This document shows, piece after piece, positions 52,693 to 64,000 of a stretch of 64,000 nt of DNA. The stretch is from JBFYTX01 sp963739515 (lineage in GTDB: Bacteria > Chloroflexota > Dehalococcoidia > Dehalococcoidales > RBG-16-60-22), in NCBI GenBank assembly GCA_963739515.1, contig CAVUAO010000006.1, positions 1 through 64,000 of the forward strand, in the 5' to 3' direction. The number at the start of each line of letters is the position of its first letter. Position 1 is the stretch's first letter. The position numbers and the translations under genes were made by a program. Under the pieces are notes generated by a model. The model did not search any database. It was given only the letters and a program-made list of their open reading frames with translations, and was not told where the DNA came from.

Positions 52693-53861
52693 TTATTTTG
52701 TAACATTGCCATTATAGCTGACTTTTAGCATATCATCAAAGCGTTGTGCGGCTGCCTTTTGTATCCCTGGAGCTACATGGCTGTAAATATCAAGTGTTGT
52801 GCTTATTGTAGAATGTCCTAATCTCTCTTGGACTACCTTCGGATGTATGCCTTGCTTCAACATTAAAGAGGCGTGAGTATGTCTTGCATCGTGGAAACGT
52901 ATTACCTTGACACCCGCCCGCTTGGCTGTTGCTACCCATGCTCGGCTGATAGTATTAGGGCGCCACGGCTTATTATCGTAGGTGCTAAATATTAAATCAG
53001 ATTCCTGTATCTTGATATCTGCCATTGCTTTGTCCAATGCCTGTTTATTGTGGTGGTCATTTAGTACCTGCACCAAATCGGGGGATAAGTCGATCACCCG
53101 GCGGCTTTTAGTTGTCTTTGGCTGAGTAAATACATATTGCTTATTTATCTGATGTAAGGCCGCGGTTAATCGACATGGTACAAAGCAGTAAATCAACATC
53201 GCTCCAGCGAAGTGCCAATAATTCACTGCGGCGGGCGCCGGTATACAAGGCCGTAAAGAATAGCGGGTAATATTGCGAACTTATCGCAGCTATCTAAAAA
53301 GCGTTTTACTTCTTCAACATCCCATATCTGCATTTCAGTTTGCGTTGCTTTAGGTATTACAACATTATCGGCCGGATTACGCTGAAGTAATCCTAATTGG
53401 CAAGCCGTTTTTAATGCCTTATGAAGCAACATAGCATGATGTCTTACCGATAAATTGGATAGCTTCCCTTTGCCATTTGCTTTAGTAGTAGATAGTTTTG
53501 CAGCGTAATAGTGCTGAACGTGTTCCGGTTTTAAAGCACTAAGCGGAATATTACCAATAATGGGCATAAGGTGATAGCGTATTATATATTCGTATCCCTC
53601 ATACGTACGCGGCGATAAATTGGGTTTTACATAGTCCCGGAGCCATTGAGAAAGATAATTGCCGAGCGTTATTTTTCCAGGTTCAACAAAAGTACCTTTG
53701 TCCACTTCGGTTAACATCTCCCGGAGCCGCTTTTCAGCGTCTTTTTTATTGCCTTTCACGGTTTCAAAGTGGGAAATATATTTTCCGGTGGTGGGGTCCT
53801 TGCCTATACTTGCCCGGATGCGATAAGAATTATCAGATTGCCATTTTATGCTACCCTTCAT
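52693..53861 (-). pseudogene. Tyrosine-family phage integrase, two frameshifts
   Basis: N-terminal Arm/core part (KGSIKWQSDNSYRIRASIGK, NYLSQWLRDYVKPNLSPRTY) then a frame break near 53259, a middle frame with ALYTGARRSELLALRW (catalytic R) and another break near 53161. The C-terminal frame has HDARHTHASLML (H..R) and LGHSTISTTLDIYSH (Y nucleophile). The three pieces make a complete integrase of about 390 residues if one base is added at the first site and one G removed at the second. Either decay or sequence error. Confidence 0.86.
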
Positions 53862-53862
53862 T

Positions 53863-54600
53863 TTATTTCACCGTCCTCCTTCTTCTTAATCGATTTTTAC
53901 CCATTTTCTGGGATAATAGTTTAATTATTGCCACCATTTCGGGGTGCTTGGCAAAAAACTCTCCTGCTTCACGTTGCCGCATATCTGTCTGATAAGATAA
54001 TCCGAGTAATTGCCATTGTTTTATTAACCCAAATTGATCAATTGTTAAGGCAACGCCGAACTTTTTATTGATATCTTCAATTGTTAAGTCATCGCCAGCC
54101 ATTTGTTTGATATCTTCCGCCGAAATAGACGCGTATTCGTCTCTACTTTTTGTATATTCAGCTTGTTCCCTAGTAATCTTCCGCAACTCGTTAGCCCATG
54201 TTTCAACTGAAATATCAAATCTATTAAAATAAATATCGTCCAAACTTGTAGTATTGGGTGCAGAAATTAGTGGAGGCATTTCACCGGTTGTTATTTCATT
54301 AATCTGCTCCTGTTTTTCATACAATGTGGCAACAAGAATAGTAATAGCTCTCGATAAAGTAGTAGAGTGTTTAATTTTGGATTCCTGCTCAGATTTTGAC
54401 ATTATTGAGGCTGAGATCAGCGAATTGTGAGATAAGGCTGTTTTAGGTAATATTTTTTTTAATACTTGTTCAACTCTTGGGTTAGAGGCTAATAATTGTT
54501 CTACACTTGGATAAAGATAAGCAATCCAGCGTGCTTTTCTGATAGTCAAAGTGTAATATTCTTTTTCGGTTTTTTTTATATCAAGTAGTATAGGCAACAA
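53863..54600 (-). CDS. Unknown element protein
   Basis: 245 residues, mostly helical and charged, ending in a basic patch MGKNRLRRRRTVK. It opens with TTG, and its start overlaps the 3' end of the upstream gene in another frame. The junction KYNIPAEIV / PILLDIKKTEKEYY reads smoothly if one G is removed near 54594, so this and the next entry may be one gene of about 340 residues. No family recognised. Confidence 0.55.
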   Translation of the reverse strand: MLPILLDIKKTEKEYYTLTIRKARWIAYLYPSVEQLLASNPRVEQVLKKILPKTALSHNSLISASIMSKSEQESKIKHSTTLSRAITILVATLYEKQEQINEITTGEMPPLISAPNTTSLDDIYFNRFDISVETWANELRKITREQAEYTKSRDEYASISAEDIKQMAGDDLTIEDINKKFGVALTIDQFGLIKQWQLLGLSYQTDMRQREAGEFFAKHPEMVAIIKLLSQKMGKNRLRRRRTVK

Positions 54601-54877
54601 TCTCAGCTGGTATGTTGTATTTCATACTTGAACCAATAGTCCACGGGCGGTCAAGTGGATTTATCGAAATACCAGCTGCAATATGCGCGGCTTCTTGTTT
54701 ATGCCATTTAGCTAATAAAGTTTGGATAGTACTTAAAGAGATTTTCCGGCCTTTCATATCAGGGTCATCATTGACTAACTGTAATATTTCTTTACCTTTT
54801 GCCTTTTTATTATTACTGTAATGCTTGGCAACTATACTCTCTATCCCGGAATCCTTAATAAAAGCAGCTTTAGCCAT
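54581..54877 (-). CDS. Unknown element protein, N-terminal part
   Basis: 98 residues; basic N-terminus and a possible helix-turn-helix (ISLSTIQTLLAKWHKQEAA). GGGAGC precedes the ATG 54877. Probably the first part of the gene above, split by an indel. Divergent from the excisionase-like gene, as for an integrase/excisionase control region. Confidence 0.55.
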   Translation of the reverse strand: MAKAAFIKDSGIESIVAKHYSNNKKAKGKEILQLVNDDPDMKGRKISLSTIQTLLAKWHKQEAAHIAAGISINPLDRPWTIGSSMKYNIPAEIVAYTT

Positions 54878-54935
54878 TTTAGCTCCCTTATATGCTTATG
54901 ATTGTTGATACCTATACTTATAATTATTAAATATC

Positions 54936-54963
54936 TTGACATATAAGCTATAAGTTGTATATT
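54936..54963 (+). promoter_or_regulatory. Promoter of the excisionase-like gene
   Basis: TTGACA (54936-54941), 16-base spacer, TATATT (54958-54963), within an AT-rich divergent control region holding repeated TATAAG blocks. Confidence 0.55.
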
Positions 54964-55047
54964 TAAGTTAATTAGATACTATCACAGTCGATTAAGCAAG
55001 TCAATACTCGAGTTAGCAAAAGTTTAAAATAGTTCGGGGGTAAACAT

Positions 55048-55239
55048 ATGGAAGCTAAACAGGTTCTTACGGTAAAGGAATGTGCCAAAGTATTAACGAT
55101 TTCTACGAAGACTCTTTACAAAATGCTGAAAGAAGGAAAAGGGCCGCCGTTCATTAAAGCCGGTGATAAATTTTTAATTCCGGTGAGTGCGTTTTCTCGT
55201 TATCTCGAAAATGCCGGTTGCCAGACTGCAAGCCGATAA
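55048..55239 (+). CDS. Excisionase-like HTH (MerR/Xis) protein
   Basis: 63 residues. Helix-turn-helix of the HTH_17 type: LTVKECAKVLTISTKTLYKMLKEGKGPPFIKAGDKFLIP. Likely directs excision with the integrase or represses the divergent genes. Shine-Dalgarno GGGGG 7 bases upstream. Confidence 0.82.
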   Translation: MEAKQVLTVKECAKVLTISTKTLYKMLKEGKGPPFIKAGDKFLIPVSAFSRYLENAGCQTASR

Positions 55240-55264
55240 ACCGAGCCGGGTAGGGAGGGCTAAC

Positions 55265-55468
55265 GTGATAATGGTTACTACTACAGAGATAATCGAAATT
55301 AAAAAGGCTATAGATATCTTTCACAACTCCAGAGATATTGTTGAACTACGAATAATCGAAGCCAATGGCAAAATTGTATCAGGATATTATGACGACTTCG
55401 ATAAATTTTGTCATGATGTCTCCGGTAAAAGTGGAAAAGCAGCAGGTGTAAATTATGTACTTAATTGA
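55265..55468 (+). pseudogene. N-terminal remnant of a mobile-element primase-like protein
   Basis: The first 67 residues end AAGVNYVLN then TGA. Downstream in the same frame IDTALFVRSANHLS continues the conserved pattern (LNP-x-x-ALLARSANRL in intact relatives), so the TGA interrupts a longer domain. More stops follow by 55545. GTG 55265 has GGGAGGG 6 bases upstream. A Sec reading of this UGA is not supported, because no SECIS-like hairpin follows. Confidence 0.55.
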
Positions 55469-55742
55469 ATTGATACCGCTTTGTTTGTACGTTCAGCAAA
55501 TCATTTGTCTATCGGGCAGAAAAATCTCGATGACCTGGTAGACTAGTGCGAGGACATCGCTTATGAGGACGACGACACTGCTGACGAAAAGGATTAGCCC
55601 ATTTTCCCCCCGGATAAGCCCTGCCGGCGGGCTGTTCTGGGATGCAGAGGATATGATGGCCAACAAGTACGATAATAATGGGCGGCAAAGCGTTACAATA
55701 AAGACGGTTTAAGGATAGAGCTCAGGCTCAATTTTGCAAAAA

Positions 55743-56072
55743 ATGTTACACGCTTCAAACGTACGCTCGCTTACACGCTCGATAGTGGGCTTATTTGTCA
55801 CCAAAAAAACCAATATTACGTTCTTAAATCATAAAGAGTTGTATTATAAGCATTACTGGTTTCCTAAAAACTTATGTGACGGTGTCGGTTGGGTCGCTAA
55901 AATAGAACGCACCAGTAAGAAAATGGCGGCGCAGATGCTTATAGAGCGGGGTTTCAGCAGTTATATGGGAGCGAAAATCACTGAGCAGATTGAAAATGAC
56001 CGCATTGCCCGCGAACGAAATGAAAAAGCAAAAACGGACCCGCTTCATGTTTATGTTGATAAAATATGCTAG
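55743..56072 (+). CDS. Unknown element ORF
   Basis: 109 residues from ATG 55743. Basic, helical at the C-terminus (MAAQMLIERGFSSYMGAKIT, then ENDRIARERNEKAK). No family recognised. The 55469-55733 gap before it holds only the remains of the primase fragment. Confidence 0.4.
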   Translation: MLHASNVRSLTRSIVGLFVTKKTNITFLNHKELYYKHYWFPKNLCDGVGWVAKIERTSKKMAAQMLIERGFSSYMGAKITEQIENDRIARERNEKAKTDPLHVYVDKIC

Positions 56073-56229
56073 GGAACGCGGCATAGACATTTCAAAATTT
56101 TATTGAACAAATCAAGCTAATGTTACGCGAGCGACACAATCTGGACTAAAGTGACTTTGATTTCTCCTTATTGAGATAATTTCCGCGTATACTTTAACGG
56201 GACCATCGTTTCATAGCTTGGTTGTGAGT

Positions 56230-56690
56230 CTACGCTGTCGTAAGGAAAAGAACCAGGAAAGTGATTACGGCGACCACTATAACTGCGATGGCTGTCAGCT
56301 GCGCCTGCTTCAGACCAAGGAAGATGACCTCATTATCCCGCCATATAAACACGATTATCTGGCTCACGGAATAACCAAGAATATAAATAAAGAATAATAT
56401 ACCTGGCTTCAGTCTGTTGCGTAGACACCAGAGGAGACTGAAAAGAAGCACGTTTATTAAAGCCTCATAAGCGGCGGCAGGCTGGTAGGCTATGTCGTGT
56501 CGGGGTGCGAACGAGTTGGGATTAGCGTACACCACTCCCCATGGAAGGGTGGTGGGATAACCGATGACATCCCCGTTGATAAGGTTGCCGATACGACCGA
56601 AGAATTGCCCCATAACGGCAAAAAGTGCCCCGATATCCATCAGCTTTAAGATAGAGATTCCTATCCGCCAGCCGGCGATAATAATCCGAC
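56230..56690 (-). pseudogene. lgt: Prolipoprotein diacylglyceryl transferase, C-terminal fragment
   Basis: The frame contains the Lgt signature GQFFGRIGNLINGDVIG, then TTLPWGVVYANPNSFAPRH, YQPAAAYEALINVLLFSLLW and a last membrane helix. The reading frame is open up to about 56690 but the first about 120 residues of Lgt are missing, replaced by scpB sequence. The gene is cut by the chimeric junction. Lgt transfers diacylglyceryl to lipobox cysteines, as needed by the lipoproteins found here. Confidence 0.85.
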
Positions 56691-56710
56691 TGTGCCGCCC
56701 GGAAGACTGT
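56660..56710. other. Putative chimeric join of two genomes
   Basis: On the left, lgt of Chloroflexota character; on the right, scpB of betaproteobacterial character, both on the minus strand and in different frames overlapping a few dozen bases (lgt frame IIIAGWRIGISILKLMD, scpB frame GGTVGLLSPAGG). No phage, IS or tRNA marks the change. The indel density jumps at this point. Confidence 0.8.
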
Positions 56711-57240
56711 CCAGCGCGGCCAGTTCTTCCAGTGGTGGCAATTCATTCAAGGAGCGCAGATTCAGGTCGTCGAGAAATTTGCGCGTAGTAGCCAACGCAG
56801 GCCGTCCCGGCACCTCCCGATGGCCAACGGCATCGACCCAGCCACGCTCTTCAAGCGTTCTGATGACCTGCGTGGAAACCGCCACGCCGCGGATTTCCTC
56901 GATATCGCCGCGCGTCACCGGCTGGCGGTAGGCGATGATCGCCAGGGTCTCCAGGACGGCACGCGAATAACGCGGCGGTTTCTCGGGATTCAGCCGATCC
57001 AGGTATTTCTGGTATGCCGGCTTGCTCTGAAAACGCCAGCCGCCCGCCACGCTGACCAACTCGACGCCGCGCCCGGACCAATCGCGGCGCAATTCCTCCA
57101 GCAGCTTGCGCAGTGTTTCCGCCCCCAGATTCCTCTTCGAACAGCTTGCCCAGTTGATGCGGGGTAAGCGGCTCCTGGCTCACCAGCAAGGCCGTCTCGA
57201 GGATGGATTTGATTTCGCCAAGAGGGTCACAGAGTAATCG
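56661..57240 (-). pseudogene. scpB: Condensin-associated protein ScpB, one frameshift
   Basis: Winged-helix kleisin-interacting partner of Smc in chromosome condensation. Start region LETALLVSQEPLTPHQLGKLF, then frame break near 57128, then ELRRDWSGRGVELVSVAGGW, RAVLETLAIIAYRQPVTRGDIEEIRGV, ALATTRKFLDDLNLRSLNEL. The 3' end merges into the join. No clear ATG is seen near 57240, so the start is probably damaged. Confidence 0.8.
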
Positions 57241-57243
57241 CTT

Positions 57244-58048
57244 TCAGCTTTCTGCGCCTGATTCGGCGAGCTTAACATAGATCGGGGCGAACACTTCCGC
57301 CTGGCTGATTTCCACCAGCGACTCGCGCGCCAGTTCGAGCATGGCAAGAAAGGTCACGACCACTTCCGCCACGCCGTTTTCCACCGCGAACAGGGCAGCA
57401 AACTCGACGAATTGCCGTCCCTGCAGGCGGCGCAAAATCAGGCTCATGTGCTCCCGCACCGAGAGTTCCTCGCGGCTCACGTGATGATGGCGATGGGTTC
57501 TGGCGCGCGCAACCACCGCAGCCCAGGCCGCGCGCAGATCATCCTGACTCACCTCGGGCAAGCGCTTCTCGCTGGCCTGCTCCAGCCACACCTGCACCAG
57601 TGCGAAATCCCGCCCGGCCTGCGGCAAGGCGTCAAGCTGCTGCCCCGCCAGCTTCATGCGCTCGTATTCCAGCAGGCGCCGCACCAGTTCGGCGCGCGGA
57701 TCATGCTCCTCATCCGTCAGCCTGCACCGGGCGCGGCAGCAGCATGCGCGACTTGATCTCGATCAGCAAGGCCGCCATCAGCAGGTACTCCGCTGCCAGT
57801 TCGAGTTGCCGGGCGCGCATCGCCTCCACGTAGGTCATGTACTGGCGCGTCACTTCCGCCATGGGGATGTTCAGCACATCGAGGTTCTGGCGCCGGATCA
57901 GGTACAGCAGAAGATCAAGCGGGCCTTCGAAGGTTTCGAGAAACACCTCCAGCGCATCGGGCGGGATGTACAGGTCCTGCGGCAGTTCCATGAGCTGCTC
58001 GCCGTGCACCCTGGCAACAGGATAATTTTCAATCGCGACGGTATTCAC
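57244..58048 (-). pseudogene. scpA: Kleisin ScpA, one frameshift
   Basis: Bridges the Smc heads. N-terminus LEVFLETFEGPLDLLLYLIRRQNLDVLNIP, LAAEYLLMAALLIEIKSRMLLPRP then a break near 57714. Deleting one G (GACGGATGAG to GACGATGAG) continues DDEEHDPRAELVRRLLEYERM. Upstream of scpB as usual; GTG start. Intact apart from the indel. Confidence 0.86.
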
Positions 58049-58223
58049 CCCTCACCCCTCATATACGATCTTTCATGCGATTCATCGCATAGAAAGTCGG
58101 AATCCCGCGAAAGCGGGGCCCCTCACCCCATCATCATTATGCCGTGTTTCAGTACCTGTCGCCGCAGCAAATGGCGAGCCCTCTTCTGGTATAATTCCGC
58201 GCTTTTAGCTTGAAGATTTGCCC

Positions 58224-59336
58224 ATGGAAGCCGAACAACTCAACGCCATCGCCAACCGCCTCGCAGACCTTGCACGCACGCAGCCACCGACCTGCGGAGG
58301 TATCTTTGACTACGATGCCAAGCAGGAACGCCTGACCGAAGTCGTCCAGCTGCTGGAAGACCCGGCAGTCTGGAACGACGCCAAGCGCGCCCAGGAACTG
58401 GGCAAGGAACGCCGCGAACTCTGGAAGGCGTCGTCGACACGCTGACCAAGCTCGACCAGCGCCTGCGCGACGCGCGCGAACTGTTCGAGATGGCGCAAGG
58501 AAGAAGGCGACGACGACACCCTGGAGAGCGTCGACCGCGGATGCCGCCGAGCTGGAGAAGACCGTGGCGGAAATGGAATTCCGCCGCATGTTCTCCAACC
58601 CGATGGACCCCAACAACTGCTTCCTCGACATCCAGTCCGGCTCCGGCGGCACCGAGGCGCAGGACTGGGCCTCCATGCTGCTGCGCATGTACCTGCGCTA
58701 CTGCCGAGCGCAAGGGCTTCAAGGTGGAAGTGCTGGAGGAATCCGAGGGCGAGGTGGCCGGCCTCAAGAGCGCCACGCTCAAGATCAGCGGCGACTATGC
58801 CTACGGCTACCTGCGCACCGAAACCGGCGTGCACCGCCTGGTGCGCAAGTCCCCGTTCGATTCCGGCAACCGCCGCCACACCTCGTTCTCCAGCGTGTTC
58901 GTCTACCCCGAGGTGGACGACTCGATCGAGGTCGAGATCAACCCCGCCGACCTGCGCATCGACACCTTCCGCGCCTCCGGCGCCGGCGGCCAGCACATCA
59001 ACAAGACCGATTCGGCGATCCGCATCACCCACCTGCCCACCAACATCGTGGTGCAGTGCCAGAACGACCGCTCGCAGCACCGCAACCGCGCCGAGGCCAT
59101 GGCGATGCTGAAAGCGCGCCTGTACGAGCTGGAACTGCGCAAGCGCAACGACGAAAAGCAGGCGATGGAAGACTCCAAGACCGACATCGGCTGGGGCCAC
59201 CAGATCCGCTCCTACGTGCTCGACCAGTCGCGCATCAAGGATCTGCGCACCAACTATCGAGGTCGGCAACACCCAGGCGGTGCTGGACGGCGACCTGGAC
59301 GGGTTCATCGAGGCCAGTTTGAAGCAGGGGGTTTAA
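58224..59336 (+). pseudogene. prfB: Release factor 2 of the second organism, at least five frameshifts
   Basis: MEAEQLNAIANRLADLA..DYDAKQERLTEVVQLLEDPAVW, DPNNCFLDIQSGSGGTEAQDW, GGQ in SGAGGQHINKTDSA, and DTLRAS-like tail lie in several frames. Breaks near 58428, 58497, 58539, 58702 and 59259; at most of them removing a C restores the frame. It cannot be a paralogue of the 45889 prfB: the protein is betaproteobacteria-like. Confidence 0.88.
58297..58310 (+). promoter_or_regulatory. Second prfB frameshift motif, out of phase here
   Basis: GAGGTATCTTTGAC is a near-canonical RF2 recoding site. As written, however, the ATG-linked frame already reads ATC TTT GAC without any shift, so an upstream indel (in the CAGCCACC run) probably moved the frame. 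Confidence 0.75.
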
Positions 59337-59563
59337 TGCATGAGCGGTCAAGCCCGCGTAGAGCAATGGAATAACCAACGGGCATTGCGCGGCATGTCAT
59401 TCGGTGCAATGCGCTCCGTTTATTGCTCCCTACCCCCTCTGCCAGAAACTCTGAGCAAACTCGCCGCTGGATGCGGGCTCACGGGAAAAAGGCGAGCAGG
59501 AAGGTTTCCTGTAATCACTCGATGTGTCACAATTACAGAAATGTTGCACATTGGAGAAATCTC

Positions 59564-59803
59564 ATGAGAAACCTCAACATCCGTGAAATCCGTCAGGAAC
59601 TTTCCCATCTGGATGAACTGCTGGCCACGGAAGGCGAAATCATCGTCACCCGCCACGGCAAGCCGATTGCCCGCGTGCTTCCCATGGAAACCGCTGCCCC
59701 GGCACGCCGCCTTCCCTCGCTCAAGTGGTTGCGTGACCAGATGCCGTTTCAGGAAATTCCCAGTGAAGTATTGATTCGGGAAGACCGCGATGCCCGTGAC
59801 TGA
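59564..59803 (+). CDS. Phd/YefM-type antitoxin
   Basis: 79 residues. N-terminal DNA-binding fold with IREIRQELSHLDELLATEG and EIIVTRHGKPIARVLPM as in Phd/YefM antitoxins, disordered C-terminus binding the toxin. GGAG 8 bases upstream. Overlaps the toxin by 14 bases. The 59337-59563 stretch before it shows no gene. Confidence 0.85.
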   Translation: MRNLNIREIRQELSHLDELLATEGEIIVTRHGKPIARVLPMETAAPARRLPSLKWLRDQMPFQEIPSEVLIREDRDARD

Positions 59804-60234
59804 GTGTTACATCGACACCAGCACGCTTCTCAAGCTATACGTAACCGAGGCGTTTTCAGCCGAGGCAGAGAATTACCTGTCGAGCATCGACCGCCCCACA
59901 ATCAGCAGCCTGACCACGCTGGAATGGCATTGCGCGATGGCGCGGCGTCAGCGCACCGGCGCGATTACCGACACCTATCTGGCGATGGCGCGACAGGAAT
60001 TCATGCGCCAAGTCACGGAGGGATATTTTCGCGTCCATTCCGTCACCGATATACTGTTCACCCAGGCGTTTGGCGTGCTTGAAGCAGCCAGACCGATTCC
60101 CCTGCGTACCCTGGATGCACTGCACCTTGCCGCCGCTCTGTGCGGTGGAGGCACAGACAATCGCCACCTCCGACAAGATCATGGCGCAGGCCGCCACGAA
60201 ACTTGGCATGAAGGTGGCACAATTTTTTTCATAA
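59790..60234 (+). pseudogene. vapC: PIN-domain toxin (VapC), one frameshift
   Basis: PIN fold: YIDTSTLLKLYVTE (first Asp), a central SLTTLEWHCAMARR with Glu, PLRTLDALHLAAAL (third acidic). Near 60142 the frame breaks. The corrected tail QTIATSDKIMAQAATKLG gives the fourth acidic residue and a stop at 60234. Ribonuclease toxin paired with the upstream antitoxin. Confidence 0.85.
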
Positions 60235-60247
60235 GACACATACGACC

Positions 60248-61772
<1,525 letters not shown>

Positions 61773-61777
61773 AGCCG

Positions 61778-61897
61778 TTTAACCGCGAAGGACGCAAAGG
61801 TCCGCAAAGGGAAAGCTAAACCGATAATCTGTAGGGAATGGCCTTTTTCCTACTGTTTTTGAATTCCTTCGCTCCTTCGTGAGCCTCTGCGGTTAAA
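61778..61897. repeat. Inverted repeat between lysS and copA
   Basis: Outer TTTAACCGC (61778-61786) / GCGGTTAAA (61889-61897), with GAAGGACGCAAAGG on the left and CTCCTTCGTGAGCC on the right as inner imperfect arms. A known type of dispersed sequence in betaproteobacterial genomes (inference). No gene. Confidence 0.55.
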
Positions 61898-61924
61898 ATT
61901 GTTTTTAACTGAAGAGCAAAAGCC

Positions 61925-64000
61925 ATGCCCTCTTCCAGCAAGCCGTATCGAACTCCCCATCGCGGGCATGACCTGCGCCGCCTGCTCGGCGCGCCTGGAG
62001 AAGAACCTCAACAAGCTGCCCGGGGTCAAGGCGAACATCAATCTGGCCAGCGGAAAAAGCCCAGATCGAATACGACCCGGCTCAAGCCACGCCAGCCAGC
62101 CTGATCCAGGCCATCCAGAAAACCGGCTTTTCCGTCCCGCCGCAGCAGCTCGAGCTGGCGCTGGAAGGCATGACCTGCGCCGCCTGCGCCACGCGCATCG
62201 AAAAGGTGCTGAACAAGATCGAGGGCGTGACGCGCCACGGTCAATTTCGCCACCGAAACAGCGCGCATCTCGCTACGCACCCGGCACGGCCACCCCGGAG
62301 CTGCTGATCGCCGCGATCGACAAGGCCGGCTACGGCGCCCACGAATCGAGCGGCGAACCAGCCGCGAGGAAGAGACGAGCAGCGGCGCGCGGCGGTCTAC
62401 CGCAAGGAACTGCGCGTCTTCTGGATTGCCGCCGCGCTCACGCTGCCGCTGGTGGCGCAGATGGGCGTTCGATGTTCTGCGGCCACCACGAAGACATGCT
62501 GCCGCGCTGGCTGCAATGGCTGCTCGCCACGCCGGTGCAGTTCTGGGTCGGCAGGCGCTTCTACGTCGGCGCCTGGCACGCCCTGCGCGGCGGCGGCGCC
62601 AACATGGACGTGCTGGTGGCGCTCGGCACCAGCATGGCCTGGCTTTCTCAGCGCCGTGGTCACGCTTGTTCGGCCTTGCAGCAGCACGTCTATTTCGAGG
62701 CCGGCGCCGCGGTCATCACGCTGGTGCTGCTGGGCAAGCTGCTGGAAGCGCGCGCCAAGGCGCAGAACCTCGGCGGCCATCGAGGAGCTGATCAGGCTGC
62801 AGCCGCAGCACCGCCGCGTGGAGCGCGACGGCGAAATCGTCGAAGTGCGATGTCGGCAGCATCAAACTCGGCGATATATTCATCGTCCGCGCCGGCGAGA
62901 GCGTGCCGGTCGACGGCGAAGTGATCGAGGGCGATTCCAGCGTGGTGGAAGCCATGCTGACCGGCGAAAGCCTGCCGGTCGCCAAGAGCACGCGGCGACA
63001 AGGTGTATGCCGCCACGCAGAATCAGCGACGGCATGCTGCGCTGCCGCGCCACCGGCGTCGGCGCGCATACCCTGCTGGCCGGCATCATCCGCCTGGTGG
63101 AGCAGGCGCAGGGCTCGAAAGCGCCGATCCAGCGCCTGGCCGACGTCATTTCCGGCATCTTCGTGCCGGTCGTGCGTTGCCATCGCCTCGCTCACCTTTG
63201 CGCTGTGGTGGTGGCTGGGCGGCGAGCTTCACCGCGGCGCTGGTCAACGCCGTCGCCGTGCTGGTGATCGCCTGCCCGTGCGCGCTGGGCCTGGCGACGC
63301 CGACGGCGATCATGGTCGGCACCGGGCACGGCGCCAAGGCCGGCATCCTGGTCAGGAATGCGGCGGCGCTGGAACATGCCGAGAAAATCCGCATGCTGGT
63401 GGTGGACAAGACCGGCACCCTGACCGAGGGCAAGCCGGCGGTCACCGACATCGCTGCCCGTCGGCGGCATGACCGAATCGCGAGCTGCTGCGCCTGGCCG
63501 CCAGCCTGGAACAGGGCTCCGCAGCATCCGCTGGCGCAAGCGGTGCTGGCGCGCAGCCGAGGAGCATGGCCTTGACTGCCGACGCCATGACGAATTTCCA
63601 GTCCATCGCCGGCAAGGGCGTGCAGGGCGAGATCGACGGGAACAGCCTGTCGCCTCGGCTCCCCGGCTTTTCTGCATCGAACATGGGCTGGCACCGATGC
63701 AGCGGCTACTGCGACACCTGCAGTCGACAAGGCAAGACCGTGGTCGCCGTTGCGCGAGCAGCCAGGCGCTGCTCGGCTATCTCGCCATCGCCGACACGCT
63801 GCGCGCCAGCTCGCCCGCGCGCGGTGGCACGGCTGCAGGCAATGGGCATCGAAGTGGTGATGCTGACCGGCGACAATGCCGCCACGGCGCAGGCCATCGC
63901 CGCGCAGGCCGGCATCACGCAATTTCCGCGCCGAAGTGCTGCCGCGGCGACAAGGCGGCGGAAGTGGACAAACTCAAGAGCGCAGGGCAAGATCGTCGGC
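61925..64000 (+). pseudogene. copA: Copper-exporting P-type ATPase, runs off the window, many frameshifts
   Basis: Two N-terminal heavy-metal domains (GMTCAACSARLEK, GMTCAACATRIEK), membrane pair, actuator motif MLTGESLPVAKST, ion-binding CPC in VIACPCALGLATPTA, phosphorylation DKTGTLTEGKPAVTD. Removes Cu+ from the cytosol. At least ten frame breaks, mostly corrected by removing a C (ACGCGGCGAC, CAGCGACGGC, GTGCGTTGCC). The C-terminus lies beyond 64000. Confidence 0.9.

Larger units (their letters stand above)
52611..56229. mobile_element. AT-rich integrase element next to tRNA-Ser, decayed
   Basis: Clearly richer in A and T than both neighbours. It contains a tyrosine integrase, two overlapping unknown genes, an excisionase-like HTH gene, a fragment of a primase-like protein and an unknown ORF. 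The integrase lies at the 5' side of tRNA-Ser, whereas most elements insert at the 3' end. I found no copy of the tRNA end at the far side, so the right boundary is uncertain. Confidence 0.7.

Noticed and set aside
55466..55468. UGA in the primase-like remnant as selenocysteine
   Set aside because: Further stops follow in the same frame and no hairpin is placed correctly.
45889..59336. Two prfB genes as paralogues in one genome
   Set aside because: They belong to different phyla and lie on different sides of the join at about 56,690.

Overview
The window looks like a chimera of two organisms. From base 1 to about 56,690 the gene content, the dispersed intergenic hairpin repeats and the protein sequences fit an uncultured member of the Chloroflexota, probably near Dehalococcoidia (inferred, no marker gene is conclusive). 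From about 56,690 to the end the DNA reads as a GC-rich betaproteobacterium (scpB, scpA, a second prfB, vapBC-type pair, lysS, copA). This part carries a single-base indel roughly every 100-300 bases, very often an extra C. The Chloroflexota part has about nine indels in 56 kb. The join falls in a truncated lgt that runs directly into the 3' end of scpB.

Layout of the Chloroflexota part. 1-5.8 kb: NarL-type two-component pair, tRNA-His followed by an 81-bp tandem array, Smr protein and fabF, two small lipoproteins. 6-11 kb: uvrA, a methyltransferase pair, a cupin, then a repeat-rich gap. 11.6-19.9 kb: a long minus-strand block with sbcC, a flavodoxin-like protein, two rRNA-methyltransferase-like genes, a thioredoxin-reductase-like protein, a UGSC-family selenoprotein read through an in-frame UGA, and an internally duplicated cupin. 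20-25.5 kb: ffh, a TetR-MFS pair with a clear operator, a CorA transporter, a lipoprotein. 25.5-34.6 kb: rpoD-dnaG, hisH-hisF, mscL with a zinc-ribbon tail, dgt, ppsA. 34.8-43.4 kb: a bifunctional-nuclease-family gene, then the complete F0F1 ATP synthase operon interrupted by a 38-residue membrane ORF and a DUF3795 gene. 43.6-52.5 kb: rpsP-khpA, an SDR, endonuclease V and prfB (with programmed frameshift), an MA-type peptidase, radC, a peptide-binding lipoprotein, a Ca2+/H+ antiporter. 52.5-56.2 kb: tRNA-Ser and an AT-rich, decaying integrase element.

Most interesting: the operon-like pair of a Sec-containing UGSC protein (UGA at 18,599-18,601 followed by a SECIS-like hairpin) and a thioredoxin-reductase homologue whose active site is CGFC and which lacks the usual NADPH-phosphate-binding arginines. 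Also notable are two matching 43-bp-period arrays in the 3' regions of sbcC and ffh, a tandem array that seems to derive from the tRNA-His 3' end, and the unannotated small membrane ORF in the atp operon.
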